Source: Sinotaia quadrata
Taxonomy: Eukaryota; Mollusca; Gastropoda; Architaenioglossa; Viviparidae
Assembly (NCBI GenBank): GCA_028829895.1
Contig: CM054178.1
Span: 23,603,701-23,667,700 of the forward strand
Direction: 5' to 3'
Length of the DNA stretch: 64,000 nt
Both the position numbers and the translations under genes were made by a program. The stretch's first letter is position 1, and each line of letters opens with the position of its first letter. The notes under the pieces were generated by a model. The model was not told the origin of the DNA. It did not search any database and saw only the letters and a program-made list of their open reading frames with translations. Below are positions 35,775 to 47,900 of the stretch, piece by piece.

Positions 35775-36270
35775 TTGAATAAAGTGAGTACACTTAATAG
35801 CATTACTAAATTAACAGACCCAAATTTAAATTGCTTATTGTAGTATGAAATGAGTACATTTAATAGCATTACTAAATTAACAGAGCTGAATTTAAATTGC
35901 TTATTGTAGTAAGTAAAATGAGTATATTTAATAGCATTACTAAATTAATTAAATTGCTTATTGTAATAATGAAATGATTGCATTTAATAGCAATACTAAA
36001 TTAACAGAGCTGAATTTAAATTGCTTATTGTTGTAAATAAAATGAGTACATTTAATAGCATTACTAAATTAACATATATAAATTTAAACTGCTTATTGTT
36101 GTAAATAAAATGAGTGAATTTAATAGCATTACTAAATTCCGAATTTAAATTGCTTATTGGAGTAATAAAATGAGTACATTTAATAGCATTACTAAATTCT
36201 GAATTTAAATTGCTTATTGGAGTAATAAAATGAATACATTGAATAGCATTATTACATTAACAGTTTGAAT
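35775..36270 (+). repeat. ~65-bp minisatellite, 8 copies
   Basis: Unit TGAGTACATTTAATAGCATT then ACTAAATTAACAGAGCTGAATTTAAATTGCTTATTG. Confidence 0.95.
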
Positions 36271-36489
36271 TTAAATTGTTTTGTATTAAGAATAATATTA
36301 GCAAATTTGATAGCAATAAACATAAAATTAGTGGATTCTGTTAATATAATTTTTTATTGAATAAAATGAACACATAGAGATATTCTTGTGTTCAAACATT
36401 TTTCTCTTTGGAAATACAATAAATACAGTGAAAAAAAAACAAATTCAACTGAACAATGTGATTGGTCACCAGTCAAAAAATCCAAAAGA

Positions 36490-36630
36490 AGAAATAAAAA
36501 ATAAATTATGATGTGACAATTATTTAAAATCCACAAGAAGAAATCACAGAAGTAAAGGACAGATGTGATGTCACAGTTTCTTTAAAAATCCAAAATGAAG
36601 AAATCACAAAGGTAAAGAGCACTTGTGTCA
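36490..36630 (+). repeat. ~57-bp minisatellite, 2-3 copies
   Basis: Units of the type AAATCCACAAGAAGAAATCA then CAGAAGTAAAGGACAGATG. Confidence 0.85.
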
Positions 36631-36734
36631 CAGTTTCTAAATCCTCCCACTGCCTCTCCCTGTATCCATATTCACATTTAAAAATGGCACCCCTTCCCTG
36701 CTCAATTTCTTTGCATAATATATTTATGGATAGC

Positions 36735-37065
36735 TTTTTGTTACATCAACTCAACTGAATACTATACATTTAACTTTGTTGCATAATCATTAATGTATTT
36801 ATGGATAGTCCTTTGCTTTCATATCACTTTGCTATTATTATACATTTCATTTTGTTGCATAATGTATTTATGAATAGTCCTTTGCTTTAATATTGAAATA
36901 CTATACATTTCATTTTGTTGCATAATGTATTTATGAATAGTCCTTTGCTTTAATATTGAAATACTATACATTTCATTTTGTTGCATAATGTATTTATGAA
37001 TAGTCTGTTGCTTTAATATTGAAATACTATACATTTCATTTTGTTGCATATCATATATTGTCATA
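36735..37065 (+). repeat. ~60-bp minisatellite, 5 copies
   Basis: Unit ATACATTTCATTTTGTTGCA then TAATGTATTTATGAATAGTCC. Confidence 0.95.
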
Positions 37066-37294
37066 GAGCTTTCAACTATTTTCATTTTAGTTAGGTGATT
37101 GCAAAAGCCAGCGTCAAAGAAAGTACTCCATATCATTACCAATTTAATTTTTTTAAATAACTTACAGTTAAAATATTTTTAATATTTCTGAGGTAGAGAG
37201 AAGCTTGATAATGTAATTCTTTCAGAAATTAAAATTCAAATGAAGAATAAAAAAATAGCAATTTGTTTGAAACACTTTCCTTCAATAGCCGTAA

Positions 37295-37645
37295 AACTCT
37301 TGTAAACCTTACCAGAACCTGATCAGCCACTGTAGTACAGTTATATAACTCTGTATCCCTTGTAAACCTTACCAGTACCTGATCAGCAAGTGTAGTACAG
37401 TTATATAACTCTGTATCCCTTGTAAACTTTACCAGTACCTGATCAGCCAGTGTAGTACAGTTATATAACTCTGTATCCCTTGTAAACCTTACCAATACCT
37501 GATCAGCCAGTGTAGTACAGTTATATAACTCTGTATCCCTTGTAAACCTTACCAGTAAGTGATCAGCAAGTGTAGTACAGTTATATAACTCTGTATCCCA
37601 TGTAAACATTTCCAGTACCTGATCATCCAGTGCAGAGTACTTGTG
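37295..37645 (+). repeat. 60-bp minisatellite, 6 copies
   Basis: Unit CCTTGTAAACCTTACCAGTA then CCTGATCAGCCAGTGTAGTAC. The period of 20 codons leaves the minus strand open over 144 codons, with no sign of a real protein. Confidence 0.95.
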
Positions 37646-37864
37646 GCAGTACTCATTTATCACTCATTTATCAGGAATCCAATAGCCACCACTGGGTTTG
37701 CATCAGAACACAACATAAATTAAAATTTCACTCTTGAACTATTTTCGCAATGCATACCTTGAAAGTTTCACATTCCCAGCCCTGACCATATATATCTGCA
37801 TCTAAATTATTTTATTTTTATTGCACTCTTACATTTCATGTTTGCATGCTGTAACAGTTATGTA

Positions 37865-38420
37865 GACCTATAGTATAAAGACCTGATTTGACTCTATGAA
37901 GACCTGATTTGACCATTTTTAGTAGACCTATGAAGACCTGATTTGACCCATTTTTAGTAGACCTATGAAGACCTGATTTGACCCATTTTTAGTAGACCTA
38001 TGAAAACCTGATTTGATTCATTTTTAGTAGATCTATGAAGACCTGATTTGACTCATTTTTAGTAGACCTATGAAGATCTGATTTGACTCATTTTAGTAGA
38101 CCTATGAAGACCTGATTTAACTTTTATGTAGACATATAAAGACCTATGAAATTGTTAGAATTTAAAACTATTAAAATCTGATGTAACCACTTATGTAGAT
38201 CTATCAAGACCTGATGTAATCATTATTTAAACTTATGAAGACATTTTGTAACTGTTATATAGATCTGGAAAGACCTGATATCCACATTATGTAGATCTAT
38301 AAAAACCATATATAACCATTATGCTGACCTACACTCCCTCTATAATCATTATGTAGACCTATGGAAACCTGATATAACTATTTATGTAAATCTATAAAGA
38401 GTTAATGTAAACATTTTTAA
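37865..38420 (+). repeat. ~37-bp minisatellite, at least 9 copies
   Basis: Unit ATGAAGACCTGATTTGACCC then ATTTTTAGTAGACCT, decaying into GACCTATAAAGACCTGAT-like units after 38110. Confidence 0.9.
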
Positions 38421-40360
38421 TGTTAGCTACCGTCTGTCCAGAAACATTTATCATACTTCACTAAACTTACTTGTGTCATTGCTTGTCATTTTTTAATGAC
38501 TATGTGTCCTGAGGAAGGCTATTATCTCTTGTAATTGTTAATGTAGTGTATATCTATGTTAATGTAGTGTATATCTATAAAGTATTTTGGATTTTCATGT
38601 TGCATTGTTAGTTGTACAACTTAGATAATATGACTACCTAAATCACACATCTACCCACTCTTTTCAAATAATGCTGAAGCCTACTCAGATTGCTATCTAG
38701 CTCTGTTGGTCTCTACCTTACCTTCCATTTAAGCATTTTACTACAATAATGATTTTAAATGACAGCCAGTATTCATCTTTAGACCATTTCACGCTTTCAG
38801 ACACCTGTGGTAACAGTTTTGACAATAGGCATAATAACGTGCAGTAGCACTTCTAACTAGTATTCATTACTGCACACTCAGTATTTGCTTAGGTTTCACA
38901 GTTGTGTATTGTAATTCATTGGCATTTGTGCTGATGATTCACTTAGTTATGATTATTAATACTAATCCATATTTAATAATGAATAACAAGGTTAATTATA
39001 GATGAATAGAAATTTTAATTTGTATATTAGACTCTAAATGGACGACTCTCCTCCAAATTCATCTAGCAGATCTAGCTGGCACTTTCAGAACTTATTTAAA
39101 ATACATTTACATAAATTACGCCACATAATTTCTTGTTAAGAGATAGGTTGTAATCCATCTTAATTTCTTCTGTTCCCACCACACTTCTGCCCCCGATACA
39201 CATACAGATAACATACACAAGTAGTGAATTACAAATATCAATAATATTTATTACAATAACAAACACAAAGAAAAAATGAATAAAGTTTATTTCAAAAGAC
39301 AATAAATTTACAATAGCTATTTAGTGAAAAATTTGAATAATGTCCAAGTATCTATTGAATCTTTATAGTAGTACATAAGTCCTTATAGTTCTACAAATTG
39401 CTAATTCTCATCACAGAAGAGTTAGAGAAAGAGACAATGTAAATAATAGTATATACACATGACCTTGAGTTCACTGACTGGCTTGTGCAGAATCCTTGTG
39501 ACACGATGTCACTCAAAATGCCATGTTCTCGTTTCACCTCCAGTTTTGCTTGTCATGGAATACACAAATATTTGCATGCATCTGGTTCTGCATAACACTA
39601 GACCAGGACTGCTCTTTCATACTACAGTAAGCAGATGGTCCTCTCTATTGTACAGCTTCCATCTGGCTAGGCAGGTAGCTGAAAGACTTCAAGTCTACCT
39701 TCCTCCTAGTGGCAACCATTGTGGCAACTGTGCCAGACTTCTGGCAAAATGCATGTCCATCAATGTCTTGGGAAACAGGCCAGCGTTGTCTTGGGGATGT
39801 GTAACTTGGGTAAAGATGGTGAATAAAATCAATGCATCGTGCCTATATACTCTATATACTCTATATACTCTATATAGGCACAGATAAATTTGCTCCATCA
39901 CAGAATTCATTGTCCTGACAAGTGGCAGCCAGCATACATTTCATGTAGAAGACAGGGTGTCTGCACACGACCAGCCAATAATTTCATAGCCAGCTTAATC
40001 TGATTTATTGATAATTTTCAGTAATACTTGAATAAATAAATAATCAGTGGATAAACGTTGGGGTTTTAGAAAATAATTAGTGTCCACTGATAAAGACCAA
40101 AAGGATTTGTTTTTTTTTAAACAAAATAGTTTTCATGTTGCTGATTAAGATTGTTTAAACAAGACACATTTATGGTGTGTTTTTAAAAAGTCAACAGTTT
40201 CAGAATTTAATGGGTGATAAATTTTAACAAAACACACTTACTATTTCCCCCCAAATGTATTCATTTATTTATTTTAATGAAAAATGTAAGAAAATATTGG
40301 GGTAAAATATTTTTTGTAGTTATTTTGGCATTAAAAACTTTTTATTGAACAAAGTATTTT
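38421..40360. other. Intron 15, second part
   Basis: Mostly unique sequence. 39450-39960 is richer in GC and open over about 140 codons without any recognisable domain; it contains a palindromic TGCCTATATACTCTATATAC ... ACTCTATATAGGCA (about 39839-39880). It may be an old transposon. Confidence 0.45.
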
Positions 40361-40371
40361 ATGATATACAG

Positions 40372-40553
40372 GTCAGACATGAATCCCTACTCTCCCGCTA
40401 TATTGGGCAGTAATCAGAGCTACCATCCAGATTTCAACATGTTAGATGATGATGTGTTATCTTACACATCCACTGAATTTGAGAGTGCTGAACCAACATC
40501 GATCCTTGGTGGCCCTTTTTCTCGTGACGTGCTCCTGAACATGAATCTCTCAG
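40372..40553 (+). CDS. ANKRD26: ANKRD26-like exon 16
   Basis: The acceptor is GATATACAG and the donor CTCTCAG|GTGAGT, phase 2 in and 1 out, residues 699-760. It starts SDMNPYSPAILGSNQSYHPD and ends SRDVLLNMNLS. It is acidic linker before the coiled coil. Confidence 0.85.
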
Positions 40554-40639
40554 GTGAGTGTTCCATTTCTTGTAATCATGTGTTTGGATACTTTTAAAGA
40601 ATAGACACACCCATGCTTATCATAATTTTGTAAATCATT

Positions 40640-41224
40640 TTGTTATATTCCCACAATGTAATAAATCATTGTTATTACAAATCCCTAATATAGTAAATCA
40701 TTGTTATTACAAATCCTTAACCTAGTAAATCATTGTTATTACAAATCCTTAACCTAGTAAATCATTGTTATTACAAATCCTTAACCTAGTAAATCATTGC
40801 TATTACAAATCCCTAATGTAGTAAATCATTGTTATTACAAATCCCTAATGTAGTAAATCATTATTATTACAAATCCCTAATGTAGTAAATTATTCTCATT
40901 ACAGATCCCTAGCCTAGTAAGTCATTGTTATTATGTTTCCCCACCTTAGTAAATCATTGCTATTTTATACCTCTATCTTGGTAAATCATTGCTATTTTAT
41001 ACCTCAATCTTGGTAAATCATTGCTATTTTATACCTCTATCTTGGTAAATCATTGCTATTTTATACCTCTATCTTGGTAAATCATTGCTATTTTATACCT
41101 CTATCTTGGTAAATCATTGCTATTTTATACCTCTATCTTGGTAAATCATTGCTATTTTATACCTCTATCTTGGTAAATCATTGCTATTTTATACCTCTAT
41201 CTTGGTAAATCATTGCCATTTCAG
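40640..41224 (+). repeat. 32-bp array ending in the exon 17 acceptor
   Basis: About 18 units of two sub-types, TAGTAAATCATTGTTATTAC + AAATCCCTAATG and TATCTTGGTAAATCATTGCT + ATTTTATACCTC. The last unit has become GCCATTTCAG|ATCCTTC, the real acceptor. An inner unit reads TCATTACAG|ATCCCTAG at 40904/40905. Confidence 0.95.
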
Positions 41225-41357
41225 ATCCTTCAACACTTGTTAAAGTGCAGGATTACATGCGTGAGACCAAAAGACAATTCGAATTTGAAAGAAACCAACG
41301 TGTCATGCTTGACAATAAACTGAAAGTTTTGGCCAGGGAAAAACAAGAACTTCATAG
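41225..41357 (+). CDS. ANKRD26: ANKRD26-like exon 17, start of coiled coil
   Basis: The acceptor is GCCATTTCAG and the donor CATAG|GTATGG, phase 1 in and 2 out, residues 760-804. DYMRETKRQFEFERNQRV begins the long coiled coil. The acceptor sits at the end of a 32-bp array of about 18 units. Confidence 0.85.
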
Positions 41358-41865
41358 GTATGGTGTGAGAATGTTTGACATTTGTGATAAGAGCTCTGTG
41401 ATGGTAAATATACAATGTAAGTCCTGCATTTGGCACATCTAATTTAATCAGTAATTATTTTATTGGATTAGTAGTGATGAATTGACTGTTTGTTAGTTAC
41501 CTGGTTATCTGAATGATAACTGGATAAATGAACAACTGATTGATTGATGAATGGTTCAGTGATTAATTGACCCTCGTTTAATGTTCTCATAGTTTTAACT
41601 AAAGTTTACTATATTAAAATATCTTGGTACTGCAATCAGTAATGATAAACTAAAGATTATTATATTAGAAGATCTTGGTACTGAAATCATTGATGATAAA
41701 CTTAAAGATTATTGTGTTAGAATACATTATCTACTGAAATCAGAATTACTGATGATAAAGTAGTATATATCAGGGCTGATGTCAGTGGTGATAAACATGA
41801 TGATTATTATGTGAGAATATCTTGGGACTGAAATCATTGTTGGTGTCTAATTGGTTACCATGCAG

Positions 41866-41946
41866 GAAGTTGGAGAATGTGATGGAGATCAAGCAAGTGC
41901 TAGAGCAAGGCAAGCTGGATCTGGAAGCACATATCCGGTCTTTGGA
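41866..41946 (+). CDS. ANKRD26: ANKRD26-like exon 18
   Basis: The acceptor is TACCATGCAG and the donor TTGGA|GTAAGT, phase 2-2, residues 804-831. In this phase it reads KLENVMEIKQVLEQGKLDLE, a clear heptad pattern. The other two frames give unrelated sequence. Confidence 0.85.
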
Positions 41947-41964
41947 GTAAGTGGCATGGTTTCC

Positions 41965-42220
41965 TGTGTTCAGTATTTTCAGCCCAGTGTGTCACTGCTG
42001 ACAATAATTAGTCTAGTGTGTGTCACTGCTGACAATATTTAGCCTAGTGTGTGTCACTGCTGACAATATTTAGCCTAGTGTGTGTCACTGCTGACAATAT
42101 TTAGCCTAGTGTGTGTCACTGCTGACAATATTTCATCTCCGTGTGTATCATACTGACAATATTTCAACCCAGTGTGTCACTACTGATATATTTCAGCCCA
42201 GTGTGTGTCACTAATGACAA
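41965..42220 (+). repeat. 31-bp minisatellite, about 8 copies
   Basis: Unit GTGTGTCACTGCTGACAATA then TTTAGCCTAGT. Confidence 0.95.
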
Positions 42221-42239
42221 TATTTTCAGCAATAATGTT

Positions 42240-43020
42240 AATCATTAAGGACTTAAATTTTCAAGATCATCATTTGTTACCACTAATACATTTTCAGTGC
42301 CAGCTTGTATCACTAATGACTTAACATTTTCAATACCAGTTTTTATCGCTAAAACATTGTCAGCACCAGCATTCCCCATTAATGACTTAACAACAAATAA
42401 CACCATAAGAAGCAACTTATTCAACTTTGTCACAAGTAAATATCTCTTTGGCAAAAATTTGCTATAAAGTGTTTTACAATGATGTAACTGATAATGCTCA
42501 AATAATTTCTTTAAATCGATAGTTTACATTTTTTGCATCTTTTGTTCCAAAAATTTTCAAAGTATGCAGGATGATTGCAAAGAATTTTTTTAAAAATACA
42601 CTTAAACAATAGATCTAAACACTATCATTATATCATAGGTATCTCTGATTTTGGATAAATATTCTATTAAAAGGCATAAATACAAAGAACTGAAAAGTTT
42701 ACATAACTTGACACACTTGGCATAGAAGTATCACTCTTCATAAACAGACTTTGTGATTTGTAAGCATTTATGAAATTAGGTCCACATTGTTAGGTTATTT
42801 TTATATTGTGTTTCAGTCAAAAATAAAGTTGTCATTTTATTATTTTGCTTGCAGTCAGATTTATCTCTTTTCTTTTAATGAAAGATATGTGTTGATTTAT
42901 TATGGTGCACTTTAAACTTTTTGGTATTGTGTGTTTTATCAAAGATACAGTTTGGTTGGTATTTCACCAAAGGTACAAATTATTTGATGTTTTATCAAAA
43001 GTACAAATTGTTTTGTGTTT
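42240..43020. other. Intron 18, second part
   Basis: Loose ATTAATGACTTAACA units at 42240-42400, then unique AT-rich sequence. Just before exon 19 AAAGGTACAAATT recurs three times (about 42970, 42998, 43023), so the exon 19 start is also locally repeated. Confidence 0.6.
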
Positions 43021-43026
43021 ATAAAG

Positions 43027-43125
43027 GTACAAATTGTCTGAAGAGCAAGAGAAGAAGTACAATGCTGAAATTCTTCTGACCAAAACCAAAGAACAGTTGA
43101 CACGCAAGGAGCAGCAATACACAAG
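43027..43125 (+). CDS. ANKRD26: ANKRD26-like exon 19
   Basis: The acceptor is TTTATAAAG and the donor ACAAG|GTCCGT (a weak site), phase 2-2, residues 831-864. YKLSEEQEKKYNAEILLTK followed by EQLTRKEQQY closely matches the vertebrate ANKRD26 coil at the equivalent place. Confidence 0.85.
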
Positions 43126-43144
43126 GTCCGTTATTTATATCTTT

Positions 43145-43850
43145 ATATAATTACTTTCATTACTTTATGCTTGTACTTGTGTTACTTATTTTTAAGCTTT
43201 TACTTTCTTTTTGTACTTATATTATCATTATACTTGTAATTTTGTTACTTCTCTGTATATTTGTACATTTTTTACTTCTCTTTATACTTTTGTTACTGAT
43301 CTGTATATTTGTACGTTTTACTTCTCTTTATACTTGTACTTTTGTTACTGATCTGTATATTTGTATGTTTTACTTCTCTTTATACTTGTACTTTTGTTAC
43401 TGATCTGTATACTTGTACTTTTGCTACTTATCTGTATACTCATACATTTGTTACTTATCTGTATACTTGTACTTTTATTACTTTTCTCTATACTTATACT
43501 TTTGTTACTTATGCTTATACGTGTATTTTTGTTACTTATCTGTATACTTATACTTTTGTCACTTATATTTATACTTGTACTTTTATTACTTATCTGTTTA
43601 CTTGTACTTTTGTTACTTATTTGTATACTTGTACTTTTGTTACTTCTCTGTATACTTGTACTTTGTCACTTGTATTTATACTTGTACTTTTGTTTCTTAT
43701 TTGTATACTTGTACTTTTGTTACTTATTTGTATACTTGGTACTTGTACTTTTGTTACTTCTCTGTATACTTGTACTTTGTCACTTGTACTTTTGCTACTT
43801 ATCTTTATACTGGTATTTTTGTTATTTATCTGTATACTTAAAGTTTCATT
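43145..43850 (+). repeat. ~27-bp minisatellite, about 25 copies
   Basis: Unit TGTATACTTGTACTTTTGTT then ACTTATC. It is T-rich and open in all plus frames. Confidence 0.95.
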
Positions 43851-44006
43851 TCCATTCTTTATTGTTTCCTAATGTTCATTTTGTATGTTGATTTCATTGT
43901 TTCCTAATGTCCATTTCATGGGTTCAATAAACTGTTTTTATTATCTGATTGATCCACATGAATTGTGTTTGAACTTTTGAACTTTCTTTATGATCAAAAT
44001 GTGCAG

Positions 44007-44091
44007 TGAAATTGAGGCACGACAACAGGCTGAATTAACTACCCGGAACATGCAGTTAGAGATGAGGTCCGCACAGAATACTATTAAGGAG
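44007..44091 (+). CDS. ANKRD26: ANKRD26-like exon 20
   Basis: The acceptor is AATGTGCAG and the donor GAG|GTACAG, phase 2 in and 0 out, residues 864-892 (SEIEARQQAELTTRNMQLEM). It is coiled coil. Confidence 0.85.
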
Positions 44092-44720
44092 GTACAGTAT
44101 GTGTTCTTGATTTTGAGTGATTATCTAGGAGAGGAGTACAATAAACCTTTTATTATTGGATTTTAATCAGTAGTTTAAAATGACTATTATTATAATTCTT
44201 TATAGAAGACAATATATGTTAGGATAATGAGTTAATCATAAAAATAACTATCAAAAGAAGAAATTTACAGTAAAATACTTTTCATCATTTTGCCTTTTAC
44301 CAAGCTATTTTAATTTGTCTCTCTTATTTCCCCTCAACACAAGTTCTCTTTCTCGGTTTCTGTATCTCTTTGTCTTACTCACTCACTGATGTTTAAAGCA
44401 CTTTAATCTTTAATGTTATGTAATTTAAAATTTGGTCTCTTTCAATGCACATTCATTTTTGGACTTTCCTTTTCCTTCTCATCTAAAATAAATGAAAATC
44501 AAACCAAAGATACACTAAATTATTTTTTTCAAAGTGTCAGTCTTTGCCCATTTGTTTGATGGGCACACATTAGTCCATAATAAGTGTTCATTGTCTTGAG
44601 CCCTGATCAGAGAAAATAAATACAGAGCAAATTTTACATTTTCACACTGACTAGAAGCTTTGACTGCTGATTAAATTCATCCAGTTTAGCTGAAATATTT
44701 GTTTGGCTTATTTTCTGTTG
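44092..44720. other. Intron 20
   Basis: Unique AT-rich intron with nothing recognised. Confidence 0.5.
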
Positions 44721-44743
44721 TTTTGTTGCTGTTGATGTTCCAG

Positions 44744-44875
44744 CTGGAGGAGGAGAGAGAAGAACTTGAGCGACAGCTACAACATGAGAACAACACCCGT
44801 ATGCTTCAAGAGCAGATAATTGAAGAGCAGCGACTTTCACAGCAACGCCACCATGAAGTTATGGCGTCAAGTAGA
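44744..44875 (+). CDS. ANKRD26: ANKRD26-like exon 21
   Basis: The acceptor is GATGTTCCAG and the donor AGA|GTAAGT, phase 0-0, residues 893-936. LEEEREELERQLQHENNTRM then LQEQIIEEQRL matches the REQNxRxLQ segment of the ANKRD26 family. Confidence 0.9.
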
Positions 44876-44899
44876 GTAAGTGATGAAGTTGTCTTTTTC

Positions 44900-45475
44900 A
44901 CATCAGCAGCTAGCAGCATTTATACTGAGATCTTTCTAATGTAATGTCAGCATCTAGCAGGATATATACTGAGATATTTCTGCTGTAGTGTCAGCAGCTA
45001 GCAGGGTTTATATGATGAGATATTTTTTATGTAATGTCTTCATCTAGCAAGGTAGATATTGAAATCTTTATTACAAAATCTTTTTAGCATAATATCAGTA
45101 GCTAGCAGGGTGCAAGCTGAAATCTTTTGTGTAAATGTCAGCATCTATTAGGGTATATACTGAAACCTTTTTAGTGTCATGTTAGCAGTGGCCATCAGGC
45201 TATATACTGAATCTTTTTAGTATAATGTCAGTAGCTAGCAGGGTACCTGAAATCTTTGTAGCTTAATGTCAACAGTTAAATGGGTATGTACTGAAATCTT
45301 CATAGTTTAATGTCCACCACTAGCTGGATACTTACTGAAATCTTCATAGTTTAATGCCCACCACTAGCTGGATACTTGAAATCTTCATAGTTTAATGCCC
45401 ACCACTAGCTGGATATTTATTGAAATCTTTTATATGTTCTGTCTGCAGCAAGCAGGGTTTATACTAAAATCTTGT
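44900..45475 (+). repeat. ~50-bp minisatellite, about 11 copies
   Basis: Units of the type GTCAGCAGCTAGCAGGGTTT then ATACTGAAATCTTTTTAGTGTAAT, diverged. Confidence 0.9.
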
Positions 45476-45479
45476 TTAG

Positions 45480-45735
45480 AACACTATGTCCATTTATCCA
45501 CGGATTAATGTTTTTTCTTGTTAAAAGTATCTGTTGCATTAAGGAATTTTTAATATGTCTCACTGTACCATTTGTCCCTTGTTTGTTATATGTTGATGTT
45601 TGTTCTTGTTACATCTTTGTTTTAAGAAGTTTATTAATATATCTCACTGTACCATTTGTCCATTGTTTGATGTATTGATGCCTTTGCTCAAGGTCTCCGT
45701 TGCTTTAAGAAATTTGTTAATATGTCTAAATGAAG
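45480..45735 (+). repeat. ~115-bp direct repeat, 2 copies
   Basis: TTAATATGTCTCACTGTACC then ATTTGTCCCTTGTTTG is repeated with changes. Confidence 0.8.
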
Positions 45736-46110
45736 AATGATTTGCAGATGTTTTTTTAAAGTAATAAAAGTGATAAGCTTTCATATACAGTTGTTACTTT
45801 TTTAAATATGCTATATCTGTTACGATAATTTATCTTTTAACATAAATACTTTCTCCATTTACTTTAATAAAAAGTTTCACATTGCACCAGAAAATTTTGC
45901 TTTATTTGGGTACCACTAATTGTGATCCCATAAATAGCTTAATATTTTGGGATCTTTTATCTTTAACTTAAAACATGGATCTACATATAATTTAATATAA
46001 TTTTTTTCTTCTTGTCAGATAGCAGAAAATAATTTGATATTAATATGATTGGTTTATGTGTCTCCCAAAGAGGTAAATGGATGATAATTTCACTAAATCT
46101 TTTTTTCCAG

Positions 46111-46188
46111 TTAAAGACTGGACATGGAGACATAACCGATGGTGAAGAAAGAGCTGACAAAGTAAACGCTGAACTGTATGCCTTAAAG
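46111..46188 (+). CDS. ANKRD26: ANKRD26-like exon 22
   Basis: The acceptor is TTTTTTCCAG and the donor AAG|GTTGGT, phase 0-0, residues 937-962 (starts LKTGHGDITDGEERADKVN). A (GT)n run starts about 10 nt into the following intron. Confidence 0.85.
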
Positions 46189-46196
46189 GTTGGTGA

Positions 46197-46274
<78 letters not shown>
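46197..46274 (+). repeat. (GT)n microsatellite at the exon 22 donor
   Basis: About 38 GT units starting nine nt after the donor GT. Confidence 0.95.
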
Positions 46275-46276
<2 letters not shown>

Positions 46277-46429
46277 TATTTTAGTTTGAAATTTAATTAC
46301 TAGTATTATTTTTTTTAATCTTTCCAATTTGAGTTTGAAACTTTTGAGCTATATATTTTGATGATATTGTCAAAACAGGTGTGCAAAGTTTAAATTTAGT
46401 TTATACATTTAAAGAGAGCTACTGCTGAG

Positions 46430-47170
46430 ATAAAAATAAAGGATACAGGTTAGTTTTGGAAGAATTTCAAGGCAAAAGATACAGTTTAGTTATGAGAAAA
46501 ATTAAAGGCAAAAGATACAGTTTAGTTATGAGAGAAATTAAAGATAAATAATGCAGACTAGACACAAAAGTTAAGATTGCAGTTTAGATGCAAGAGAAAT
46601 TAAACATACAGGTTTGACAAATTTGGAATTAAAAGCAAAGATTTCAGGTCAGAAATGTAAAATATTACAAGTAAAGAATATTGATTACATGGAATTAAAG
46701 GTAAAGAATACAGGTAAGAAACAGGTGGATGGTACAGGTGTGGTAAAGGATACATGTTAAATGTGTGAAATTAAAGGTAAAGAGTATACAGATTATATTG
46801 AAGTTTAAATTTAAAATAAAGAGGTTAAATATATGAAACTAAAGGTAAAGGACGTAAGTTTGACACAAGATCAATTAAAGGTAAAGTATACAGTTTAGAT
46901 AGTGCCGAAATTAAAGGTAAAGGATAAAGTTTTAATCAGGTGAATTAAAGTTAAAATATTCAGATTATATATATTTAGTTTAGGTCGTGTGAACTTGAGG
47001 TTAAAAGATGCTAGTTAGATTCAAGTTTAAAATATTTAGGTTAGATATAAGTGAGATTAAAAGTAAAGATGAAGGTGTAAATAAATGTAAAACATATAGT
47101 TTAGACATAGGTGAAATTAAAAGTAAAAAAGGATACAGGTTTGATATAGGTGAATTAAAAGTAAAGGAAT
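46430..47170 (+). repeat. ~36-bp minisatellite, about 18 diverged copies
   Basis: Units of the type GAAATTAAAGGTAAAGGATA then CAGGTTAGATA, purine-rich on the plus strand. Confidence 0.85.
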
Positions 47171-47216
47171 AGCTTAAATACATTTTAATTTCTGATTGTA
47201 AATATGTTTATGCCAG

Positions 47217-47321
47217 ATGGAGATGGACAGGCAAAGATCTCGTTTTAAGGATGAGATAACTCTACTAGCCACAGAAAACGAAGAATTGCAAGGTCGTATA
47301 GAGGAAATGAAGAATGAAATT
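47217..47321 (+). CDS. ANKRD26: ANKRD26-like exon 23
   Basis: The acceptor is TTTATGCCAG and the donor ATT|GTAAGC, phase 0-0, residues 963-997. MEMDRQRSRFKDEITLLATE starts it; it is coiled coil. Confidence 0.85.
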
Positions 47322-47895
47322 GTAAGCAGAAATGTATTTATGATATCAGCAGACTAATGCTTTGTAAAATTGTGCTTAACATCCTACACACACTCTTTAA
47401 ACTGTAATTTTTACACAATAATAAATAATCATACCTTTTGTTTCTGCAGAAACAAAAAGTTAGAAAAAGCACTCTATGAAGATTCCTGAATTGTCAAAAA
47501 AATCTTTTGCTCTTTTTTTCAAAGTTTTTTTTAGACTTTATTCAATCACACAGTCTTTACAATCTTTATTTAGACAAGACTATCTCCTTCACATTAAAAT
47601 GAGGCTGGTTCCAAGACAAGTTAACTATTTTTCTTCCATCACTCAAAGTTATTACCTCTGTCACATGATGTTTACAACATTTCAAATAAAAGTCACTTTT
47701 CTAGATTTATTGCTTATTGAAAAAAACAAAGCAATGAAGAACTGGTTGTGAGGAATCATTTACAATTGTCCATATTCTGTCCATAGTTTATTGTAATAAT
47801 TCAGCATCTCATTTTCCACCTTGTACATATTTATCAAATTTATCATATTTATACAAATTTATCTTTTATTATTTTTTTTTAATGTATTTTCCATT
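47322..47895. other. Intron 23
   Basis: Unique sequence with no array. Confidence 0.5.
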
Positions 47896-47900
47896 TACAG

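Noticed and set aside
37229..37663. 144-codon minus-strand frame with 20-residue repeats
   Set aside because: 60-bp minisatellite; nothing protein-like besides the period.
39459..39887. 142-codon plus-strand frame
   Set aside because: No recognisable domain or splice pattern; probably old repeat sequence.
43167..43891. Long plus-strand frames rich in Leu, Tyr and Phe
   Set aside because: 27-bp T-rich minisatellite, a multiple of three, open in all three frames; not a membrane protein.
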